From: Desulfobacteraceae bacterium
GTDB lineage: Bacteria > Desulfobacterota > Desulfobacteria > Desulfobacterales > JAABSP01
NCBI GenBank assembly: GCA_011390035.1
Contig: JAABTE010000124.1
Span: forward strand, 1-7,509
DNA: 7,509 bases
Direction of reading: 5' to 3'
A program made the translations under genes and the position numbers. A model generated the notes under the pieces. That model was not told where the DNA came from, ran no database searches, and worked only from the letters and a program-made list of their open reading frames with translations. Positions 1 to 4,951 of this stretch are shown in pieces. Position 1 is the first letter of the stretch; the number at the start of each line of letters is the position of its first letter.

Positions 1-338
1 ATCTGATCTCCGGAGGGGTGGCGGCGGGGCAGTGGGGGTTCGTGTTTGCCCTGTTGTTCAGTTCTCTGGTGAATCTGGTTTTGTTTTTCAGGATAATCGA
101 GTGCGCCTATTATCGGGGCGAGAGTGGACCCCATGGACAGGATGGACGGAGTGGACATGGGGAGGAAGGGTATGATGGGGGGGGTGGGTTTCATGGGGGG
201 GTTGCCGTGGCCGAGGCGCCGGTTTCCATGGTGGCGCCGCTGCTGATGGTGGCCCTGGGGCTGCTGGCGCTGGGGCTTTGCACCGGCGGTCTGGTTTCGG
301 GGATCATTCAATTCGCCATTCCGGCCGGAGTTGTCTGA
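1..338 (+). CDS. MrpD/NuoN-like proton-conducting membrane subunit, C-terminal part (5' end outside window)
   Basis: The frame is open to the left edge; the first whole codon is at 3 and the stop TGA at 336-338, giving 111 visible residues. The first residues (LISGGVAAGQWGFVF followed by a hydrophobic SSLVNLVLFFRIIECAYY stretch) match the segment after the TM12 lysine motif and TM13 of Mrp/Nuo antiporter-like subunits; compare residues 400-437 of the next gene, LALGTLSADQ...SSLLNAAYFLPVVYNAFF. A glycine-rich loop follows, with a Gly-X-Y run encoded by a 9-bp DNA repeat, then a final hydrophobic helix (VAPLLMVALGLLALGLC and onward) and a short tail ending IPAGVV. Family members translocate protons or exchange Na+/H+ across the inner membrane. 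The gene precedes two paralogues on the same strand, so it is probably part of the same complex. The family call is inferred from the C-terminus alone, and the subunit type cannot be fixed. Confidence 0.75.
   Translation, partial: LISGGVAAGQWGFVFALLFSSLVNLVLFFRIIECAYYRGESGPHGQDGRSGHGEEGYDGGGGFHGGVAVAEAPVSMVAPLLMVALGLLALGLCTGGLVSGIIQFAIPAGVV
125..160 (+). repeat. 9-bp tandem repeat x4 (TGGAC core) inside coding sequence
   Basis: Four consecutive 9-base units begin at 125, 134, 143 and 152, each starting TGGAC: TGGACCCCA, TGGACAGGA, TGGACGGAG, TGGACATGG. Nine bases is three codons, so the frame is kept and the product carries a short collagen-like Gly-X-Y run (GPH GQD GRS GHG). The repeat lies in the loop between the last two membrane helices of the partial antiporter subunit. 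Confidence 0.8.
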
Positions 339-355
339 TCCCGGAAGTTGTCTGA
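325..355 (+). repeat. Imperfect 16-bp tandem duplication spanning the stop codon
   Basis: CCGGAGTTGTCTGATC (325-340) is followed directly by CCGGAAGTTGTCTGA (341-355), which differs by one inserted A. Both copies contain the TGA that ends the upstream gene (336-338 in copy 1, 353-355 in copy 2). It looks like a local slippage duplication of the gene end. Confidence 0.65.
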
Positions 356-446
356 CAGCGGCATCCGCCAGCAACATCTGCCAGCAACTTTCAACAGCAA
401 CATCGAACAGCAACATCGAACAGCAACATCGAACAGCAACATCCGA
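356..446 (+). repeat. 13-bp tandem repeat, seven units (CAGCAACATCGAA)
   Basis: Seven contiguous 13-base units start at 356, 369, 382, 395, 408, 421 and 434. The three units at 395-433 are identical (CAGCAACATCGAA). The outer ones diverge: CAGCGGCATCCGC, CAGCAACATCTGC and CAGCAACTTTCAA upstream, CAGCAACATCCGA downstream. The array fills most of the gap between two antiporter-subunit genes (339-496). Thirteen is not a multiple of three and no gene uses it, so it is non-coding. The perfect centre with degenerate edges suggests recent slippage expansion of an older array. I see no convincing terminator in this gap. Confidence 0.85.
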
Positions 447-496
447 TGCCGGCGCGATTCGATCCGATATCATCCGACGGTTAAATCTGAAAGGTT

Positions 497-1972
497 ATGA
501 TGCCATCCGCCAAACCGCTGATCGTCGTTCTGATCTCCATCTTCGCCGTCCTGCCCATCGTGTTGAGCGGGAAGCGGCCGAATCTGAGGGAATTCTGGAC
601 CTTTGCCGCCGCCGTGGTCAAGTTCGGCCTGATCGCGTCCATGGTGCCGGCGGTGCTGGCGGGACAGACGCTGGAACTGACCGTCGCCCAGGTGCTGCCG
701 GGGGTGCCGCTGGCCTTTCGGGTGGACGCCTTCGGTCTGATGTTCGCCCTGGTGTCATCGTTTTTATGGATCGTGACATCGGTATATTCCATCGGCTACA
801 TGCGGGGGCTTTCCGAACACAGCCAGACGCGGTATTACTGCTTTTTCGCCCTGTCGCTGTCCGCGGTGGCCGGGGTGGCCTTTTCGGCCAATCTGTTCAC
901 CATGTATTTGTTTTACGAGATGCTCTCCCTGGCCACATATCCTTTGGTCACGCATCATCAGGACGAGGAGGCCCGGCGGTCCGGGCGGCGGTATCTGACT
1001 TATATCGTTGGGGCCTCCATCGGGCTGGCTCTGCCGGCCATGATCGTGACCTATTCGCTTTCGGGCACGCTGACGTTCGCGGCCCAGGGGTTTTTGCCGG
1101 AGACAACGTCCGCGGCGACCCTGGCCATTTTGCTGCTCTGTTTCATGTTCGGTTTCGCCAAGGCGGGCATCATGCCGTTTCACGCCTGGCTGCCGGCGGC
1201 CATGGTGGCGCCGACGCCCGTGTCCGCGCTGCTCCACGCGGTGGCGGTGGTCAAGGTGGGGGTGTTTTGCGTTTTCAGAACCCTGACGGAGGTGTTCGGC
1301 GCGGATCTGCTGATTTCCGTCAATCTGAGCACAGTGGCCTGCTGGATCGCCGCCTTCACCATTCTGACCTCCTCTCTCATCGCCCTGTCTCAGGACGGGC
1401 TCAAGCGGCGGCTGGCCTTTTCCACCATCGGGCAACTATCCTACATTGTCCTGGGGGCGGCCCTGCTGTCGCCGGAGGGGCTCACCGGCGGGATGCTCCA
1501 CATCGCCATGCATGCCTTCGGAAAGATCACGCTATTTTTCTGCGCCGGGGCCATCTTCGTGGCCACGGGGATCAAGAATATCAGCCAGATGGCCGGCATT
1601 GGCCGGCGGATGCCCATCACGATGGGGGCCTTTTTCATCGGCGCGTTGAGCGTGATCGGGCTGCCCCCCTGCGGCGGGTTTATCAGCAAGTGGTACCTGG
1701 CGCTGGGGACGCTTTCGGCGGATCAGCCGGCCATGCTGGCGGTGCTGCTTACAAGCTCGCTTCTTAACGCCGCCTACTTTCTGCCCGTGGTCTATAACGC
1801 CTTTTTCCGGGAGCCGACGGATCCGCGCCTTCAGTCCGGGGGCGAGGCGCCGCTGATGTGCCTGCTGCCGCTCAAGTTCACGGCCCTTGCCTCGGTGATC
1901 CTCTTTTTCTACCCCCAGCCCTTTCTGGACCTGGCCCGGCTGGCGGCCCGCCAGATGCTGGGCGGGGGTTGA
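497..1972 (+). CDS. MrpD/NuoN-like proton-conducting antiporter subunit
   Basis: This 491-residue polytopic membrane protein belongs to the proton-antiporter family (complex I NuoL/M/N and Mrp/Mnh subunits A and D), which moves protons or exchanges Na+ for H+ across the inner membrane. Length and helix pattern fit the usual 14-helix subunit of about 490-500 residues. Visible family residues are E141 in FYEMLSLATYPLVTHHQDE (TM5 glutamate), K222 in FAKAGIMPFHAWLPAAM, H247 and K253 in LLHAVAVVKVG, H339 and K343 in MHAFGKITLFF, and K398 in GGFISKWYLALG (TM12 lysine). All proposed proton-path charges are therefore present. Two ATGs are adjacent (497 and 500). The Shine-Dalgarno-like GAAAGG at 489-494 lies 2 bases from the first and 5 from the second, so initiation at 500 is somewhat more likely. 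MrpD is the closest type, but NuoM/N-like or hydrogenase-linked subunits cannot be excluded. Confidence 0.9.
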   Translation: MMPSAKPLIVVLISIFAVLPIVLSGKRPNLREFWTFAAAVVKFGLIASMVPAVLAGQTLELTVAQVLPGVPLAFRVDAFGLMFALVSSFLWIVTSVYSIGYMRGLSEHSQTRYYCFFALSLSAVAGVAFSANLFTMYLFYEMLSLATYPLVTHHQDEEARRSGRRYLTYIVGASIGLALPAMIVTYSLSGTLTFAAQGFLPETTSAATLAILLLCFMFGFAKAGIMPFHAWLPAAMVAPTPVSALLHAVAVVKVGVFCVFRTLTEVFGADLLISVNLSTVACWIAAFTILTSSLIALSQDGLKRRLAFSTIGQLSYIVLGAALLSPEGLTGGMLHIAMHAFGKITLFFCAGAIFVATGIKNISQMAGIGRRMPITMGAFFIGALSVIGLPPCGGFISKWYLALGTLSADQPAMLAVLLTSSLLNAAYFLPVVYNAFFREPTDPRLQSGGEAPLMCLLPLKFTALASVILFFYPQPFLDLARLAARQMLGGG

Positions 1973-1982
1973 CGGAGCCGAC

Positions 1983-2048
1983 ATGCCCGAACCTGATGCC
2001 ATGACCGAAATGAAAGCGATGGGATCGAATATGTGGGATCGAATATGA
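1983..2048 (+). other. 21-codon frame, probable severed 5' end of the next small gene
   Basis: An ATG at 1983, 10 bases after the upstream stop and 5 bases after a GGAG (1974-1977), opens a short frame (MPEPDAMTEMKAMGSNMWDRI) that ends at TGA 2046-2048. The spacing and Shine-Dalgarno sequence look like a genuine gene start. If one copy of the 14-bp duplication at 2020-2047 is removed, this frame runs without a break into the small membrane protein that follows, giving about 87 codons. I infer that the duplication frameshifted the original gene. It may now act as a translated leader coupled to the downstream start. Confidence 0.5.
2020..2047 (+). repeat. Perfect 14-bp tandem duplication (TGGGATCGAATATG x2)
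   Basis: TGGGATCGAATATG occurs at 2020-2033 and again at 2034-2047 with no mismatch. Fourteen is 3n+2, so the duplication shifts the reading frame. It moves a frame opened at 1983 onto a TGA at 2046-2048 that overlaps an ATG at 2045-2047 (ATGA). Confidence 0.9.
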
Positions 2049-2257
2049 AGGAAACGAGGGAAGCGAGGGAAATGGAGAGGGAGATGGCCGACATGAACGC
2101 GCCGCCGATGCCATCCGATTCCGAACCGATGGACGGACACTCGGAGCGGATGATCCTGAGCCACGAGCCCGAGCCCGGCTACCCGAAAATCTTCGTGGCC
2201 GTGCTGGTGGCCGCCGTCATCCATCTGGCCTTTATCTTCGTCCGGAGCCTTCATTGA
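2045..2257 (+). CDS. Small single-helix membrane protein of the antiporter operon
   Basis: Seventy residues from ATG 2045, ending just before the next operon gene. The N-terminal half is polar and rich in Met, Glu and Pro. A hydrophobic helix (about residues 48-67, YPKIFVAVLVAAVIHLAFIFV) is followed by a short RSLH tail, so this looks like a small single-pass inner-membrane protein. I recognise no named family. Its position between two MrpD/NuoL-like genes suggests an accessory subunit. The start is uncertain. GTG 2033 and ATG 2045 both lie inside the 14-bp duplication; ATG 2045 overlaps the stop of the 1983 frame (ATGA) and could be used by termination-reinitiation. ATG 2093 has the best independent Shine-Dalgarno sequence (AGGGAG at 2078-2083, 9 bases away) and would give 54 residues that still include the helix. 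The acidic Met/Glu-rich N-terminus reads as low complexity. Confidence 0.6.
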   Translation: MKETREAREMEREMADMNAPPMPSDSEPMDGHSERMILSHEPEPGYPKIFVAVLVAAVIHLAFIFVRSLH

Positions 2258-2291
2258 TGGGGGCTCTGAGGAATCTTCACAAGGGAGCGTC

Positions 2292-2564
2292 ATGAGGGAA
2301 CTTAATCTGTTCGACAAGCCCGAGAATGTTAAATGGCTGCTGCGGTTTTTTTATGCGTCGCTGGTGGTTCTGCTGATATGCGATCTGTTCATCCACAAGC
2401 ACGCCGAGTTTCCCTGGGAGGACGCCTTCGGATTTTACGCCTCCTACGGGTTCGTCTCCTGCGTGCTGCTGATCTTCATCGCAAAGGCGCTGCGGCTGAT
2501 GATCCGGCGGGACGAGGACTATTACGATGAAGACGCGACCCATGGCGATTCCACTCAGCGATAG
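2292..2564 (+). CDS. Small two-helix membrane protein of the antiporter operon
   Basis: Ninety residues, preceded by AAGGGAG (2281-2287) 4 bases before the ATG. Two hydrophobic segments are visible, about residues 15-34 (WLLRFFYASLVVLLICDLF) and 46-67 (FGFYASYGFVSCVLLIFIAKAL). They are joined by a short loop with HKH and PWED, and a highly charged tail follows (RRDEDYYDED, then THGDSTQR). Only 15 bases separate its stop from the start of the next antiporter subunit, so the two are very likely co-transcribed and perhaps translationally coupled. From memory, similar small proteins (FDKP start, GFYA-YGF core, RDEDYYD tail) accompany Mrp-like clusters in related bacteria, but I cannot assign a family name. 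The charges flanking both helices suggest a structural or assembly subunit rather than an enzyme. Confidence 0.8.
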   Translation: MRELNLFDKPENVKWLLRFFYASLVVLLICDLFIHKHAEFPWEDAFGFYASYGFVSCVLLIFIAKALRLMIRRDEDYYDEDATHGDSTQR

Positions 2565-2579
2565 GATGGAGACAGCCCC

Positions 2580-4364
2580 ATGAACCTTTCCCCATGGCAA
2601 ACGGGCGCTCCGCCGGCGCTCATCTTTATCTTCGGCGCCCTGCTCATTCCGCTGCTGCGGGGCCGGCTCAAATCCCTGTGGATGCTGCTGATACCGGCCG
2701 CGGCGATGTGGGTTCTCATCCAGGTGCCCGAGGGCCGCCACTGGCAACTGCACCTTTTAGGATACGACCTGATTCTGGGCCGGGTGGACCGGTTGAGCCG
2801 GATCTTCGGCTATATCTTCACGCTCATTTCGTTCATTTCGCTGATCTACGCCATCAACATAGACGACGATCTGCAATATGTGGCCGGGCTCTGCTACGCC
2901 GGCGGAGCCCTGGGCGTGACCTTCGCCGGGGATCTGTTCTCCCTTTACATCTTCTGGGAGATCATGGCGGTGGCCTCCACCTTCCTGATCCTGGCCCGGC
3001 GGACGGACGCGGCCCGGGGGGCGGCGTATCGTTATATCCTGGTGCATATCTTCGGCGGGCTGTGCCTGCTTGCGGGCATTTTGCTGTACGTTCACAAGCG
3101 GGGAACCCTCGATTTTGCCTACATCGGGCTTTCAGGTGTCGATTCGTGGCTGATTTTCATCGGCATCGCGGTGAACGCGGCCATCCCGCCCCTGCACCCG
3201 TGGCTCCAGGACGCCTACCCGGAGGCCACGGTGTCCGGCGCCGTGTTTCTGAGCGCCTTTACCACCAAAAGCGCCGTTTACGTGATGGCCCGGACCTTTC
3301 CGGGAACGGAGCTGCTGATCTACCTCGGGGCGCTGATGACGGCCATACCCATCTTCTACGCGGTGCTGGAAAACGACATCCGGCGGGTGCTGGCCTACAG
3401 CCTGATCAACCAGGTGGGCTTTATGATGTGCGGGGTGGGCATCGGCACGGCCCTTGCCATCAACGGCACGGTGGCTCACGCCTTCTGCCACATTCTGTAC
3501 AAGGCCCTGCTGTTCATGTCCGCCGGCGCGGTGCTGCACGTGACCGGAAAGATCCGATGCACCGACCTGGGCGGGCTTTACAGGACCATGCCCATGACCT
3601 GCCTGTTCTGCATCATCGGCGCGGCCTCCATTTCGGCCTTTCCGCTCTTTTCCGGCTTCGTGAGCAAGTCGATGATCGTGTCGGCCGCGGCCCACGAGAA
3701 GCTGGCGGCCGTCTGGCTGATTCTCCAGTTCGCGTCTGCGGGCGTTTTTCATCACGCGGGCATCAAGGTGCCCTTTTTCACCTTTTTCGGCCACGATTCG
3801 GGGCTGCGGCCGCCGGAGGCGCCCTGGAACATGCGCATCGCCATGGGCATGGCCGCCTTTCTGTGTGTCTTTATAGGGGTGTATCCGGCGCCCCTGTATT
3901 CCCTTTTGCCCTACCCGGTTCACTATGTGCCCTACACCGGGGCCCATGTGGTTGGCCAGTTGCAGTTGCTGATGTTCGGCGCCCTGGCCTTCTGCCTGCT
4001 GATCCTGTCTGGCAACTATCCGGCGGAGATGCGGGCCATCAACCTGGACACGGACTGGCTCTATCGCAAGGGCGGCATGGCCGTTTACCGGATCATGGAC
4101 GTGGCCCTGAACGGTGCCAACGCCTTCTGCGAGCGGGTGCTGGCCGGGCGGTGGATCGCGTATATTTGTCATCTGGCCAAGGACGGGCCGGGGCTGGCGG
4201 CGCTGCTGCTGGCCGTGCCCATAAAGGCGTTGCGGGGCGGCGGGCGGCGGGAGCTGGATCGCTTCAAGCACGCCGTCTATGCCGGGTTCGAGACCGGGGC
4301 CATGCCCATCGGCATCGGGGCAGCCGCGGCCGGCCTGATGCTGGCGCTGCTTTATATCATCTGA
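2580..4364 (+). CDS. MrpD/NuoL-like proton-conducting antiporter subunit, long form
   Basis: A 594-residue polytopic membrane protein of the proton-antiporter family, about 100 residues longer than the paralogue at 497. Family residues are present: E127 in LFSLYIFWEIMAVAS (TM5 glutamate), the HPWLQDAYPEA motif at 206-216, K230 in AFTTKSAVYVMART (TM7 lysine), H300 and K308 in VAHAFCHILYKALLFM, and K363 in SGFVSKSMI (TM12 lysine). After residue 480 the usual core gives way to a C-terminal extension. This contains a soluble or amphipathic stretch (LDTDWLYRKGGMAVYRIMDVALNG) and at least one further helix at the end (MPIGIGAAAAGLMLALLYII). The DTDWxYRK pattern resembles the extension of some long Na+/H+ antiporter D-type subunits. 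GGAG at 2568-2571, 8 bases upstream, supports the ATG at 2580. It probably forms one of several antiporter modules in the same complex as the upstream paralogues. Confidence 0.9.
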   Translation: MNLSPWQTGAPPALIFIFGALLIPLLRGRLKSLWMLLIPAAAMWVLIQVPEGRHWQLHLLGYDLILGRVDRLSRIFGYIFTLISFISLIYAINIDDDLQYVAGLCYAGGALGVTFAGDLFSLYIFWEIMAVASTFLILARRTDAARGAAYRYILVHIFGGLCLLAGILLYVHKRGTLDFAYIGLSGVDSWLIFIGIAVNAAIPPLHPWLQDAYPEATVSGAVFLSAFTTKSAVYVMARTFPGTELLIYLGALMTAIPIFYAVLENDIRRVLAYSLINQVGFMMCGVGIGTALAINGTVAHAFCHILYKALLFMSAGAVLHVTGKIRCTDLGGLYRTMPMTCLFCIIGAASISAFPLFSGFVSKSMIVSAAAHEKLAAVWLILQFASAGVFHHAGIKVPFFTFFGHDSGLRPPEAPWNMRIAMGMAAFLCVFIGVYPAPLYSLLPYPVHYVPYTGAHVVGQLQLLMFGALAFCLLILSGNYPAEMRAINLDTDWLYRKGGMAVYRIMDVALNGANAFCERVLAGRWIAYICHLAKDGPGLAALLLAVPIKALRGGGRRELDRFKHAVYAGFETGAMPIGIGAAAAGLMLALLYII

Positions 4365-4433
4365 TCCGGACGGAATGCCGGGCCGGGGACATGAGAACGG
4401 ATATGAGGAAGCACAGAAGACAGGGGAGACTGC

Positions 4434-4913
4434 ATGGTCAACAGGGATGATCTGAAGAAAATCGTCATGCTGGGGTATCTCACCGACGAGATGCGGGAGA
4501 AGATCGCGCCCCTCATCGACGTACTCAATTTCGAGGAGCGGGAACATGTTTTCCGCCAGGGAGACGTGGCGGATCGGTTCTTTATGCTGCGGCGGGGCAA
4601 GATCGTGTTCGAGCAGCGGATTTCCGACCGGATCACCGTATCGGTGGGCACCGTCAAGCCCGGCTATTCCTTCGGCTGGTCCTCCATGGTGGATGGCCAC
4701 TATTACACGTCCGATTCCGTTTGCTCCGAGCCCTGTGAGGTCTATTCGGTGCGGCGCAATCGCCTCAAGGCGATGCTGGACGCCAATCCGGCCATGGGCT
4801 ATCTGTTCACCCAGCGGCTGCTTCGGGTGGTCAAGAGCCGGCTGGATCATCGCACCGAGCAGTTCGTGCAGGTGATTCGCAACCACCCGGATCTTCAGAA
4901 GCTGTTTGACTGA
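4434..4913 (+). CDS. CRP-fold cyclic-nucleotide-binding-domain protein without a DNA-binding domain
   Basis: A 159-residue soluble protein that is essentially one CRP/FNR-type sensory beta-barrel. The pattern FEEREHVFRQGDVADRFFMLRRGKIVFEQ (33-61) is the classic first half of the domain, and VKPGYSFGWSSMVDG with YYTSDSVCSEPCEVYSV (75-106) is the phosphate-binding-cassette region. In CRP the cassette carries an acidic residue and an arginine (GEL...RSA) that hold the cyclic nucleotide phosphate. Here the equivalents read FGW and YTSDS without arginine, so ordinary cAMP binding is doubtful. The C-terminus is helical (residues 107-159) and too short for a winged helix, so it is not a direct transcription factor. 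AGGGGAG (4422-4428) 5 bases upstream supports the start. It lies 69 bases after the antiporter operon and 38 before nhaA, suggesting a sensor or partner in ion homeostasis; that is inference. Confidence 0.85.
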   Translation: MVNRDDLKKIVMLGYLTDEMREKIAPLIDVLNFEEREHVFRQGDVADRFFMLRRGKIVFEQRISDRITVSVGTVKPGYSFGWSSMVDGHYYTSDSVCSEPCEVYSVRRNRLKAMLDANPAMGYLFTQRLLRVVKSRLDHRTEQFVQVIRNHPDLQKLFD

Positions 4914-4934
4914 CCTGTCGCTATGGATTAAAAT
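4906..4934 (+). promoter_or_regulatory. Candidate sigma70 promoter for nhaA
   Basis: TTGACT (4906-4911, overlapping the stop of the upstream gene) and TAAAAT (4929-4934) are separated by exactly 17 bases, close to the TTGACA/TATAAT consensus. The predicted start point is near 4941, inside the nhaA ribosome binding site. Transcripts from here would have a leader of only about 11 bases. This is a sequence match only. Confidence 0.4.
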
Positions 4935-4937
4935 TTC

Positions 4938-4951
4938 GGAGGGCACCCCTC
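4938..4951 (+). promoter_or_regulatory. nhaA ribosome binding site within a small hairpin
   Basis: GGAGGG (4938-4943) lies 8 bases before the nhaA ATG. Its GAGGG (4939-4943) is exactly complementary to CCCTC (4947-4951), which abuts the start codon, leaving a CAC triloop. The Shine-Dalgarno sequence could therefore be hidden in a 5-bp GC-rich stem. Whether this short stem affects translation is not known. Confidence 0.4.

Noticed and set aside
356..446. Considered as a CRISPR array or replication iterons
   Set aside because: Units are 13 bp and directly adjacent with no unique spacers, so not CRISPR. There is no initiator gene, DnaA box or AT-rich tract nearby, so iterons are unsupported.
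458..486. Possible promoter TTCGAT-17-TTAAAT before the gene at 497
   Set aside because: Both boxes are weak, and the predicted start point would fall at or beyond the ribosome binding site; not enough to list.
331..1767. Long plus-strand frame of 478 codons overlapping the antiporter subunit at 497
   Set aside because: Its product is Arg/Gly/His-rich with no family pattern, and it overlaps in another frame a gene with intact family motifs. It is a GC-bias shadow whose N-terminus is the 13-bp array.
2594..4450. Plus-strand frame of 618 codons in a second frame over the same antiporter gene
   Set aside because: Arg/Gly/Pro-rich shadow without motifs. Its tail (from ATG 4391) lacks a good ribosome binding site and runs into the CRP-fold gene.
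3132..4946. Minus-strand frame of 604 codons antisense to the 594-residue antiporter subunit and the CRP-fold gene
   Set aside because: Composition is Gln/His/Gly/Arg-rich with no membrane or domain pattern, as expected opposite GC-rich coding DNA; the plus strand carries the recognisable proteins.
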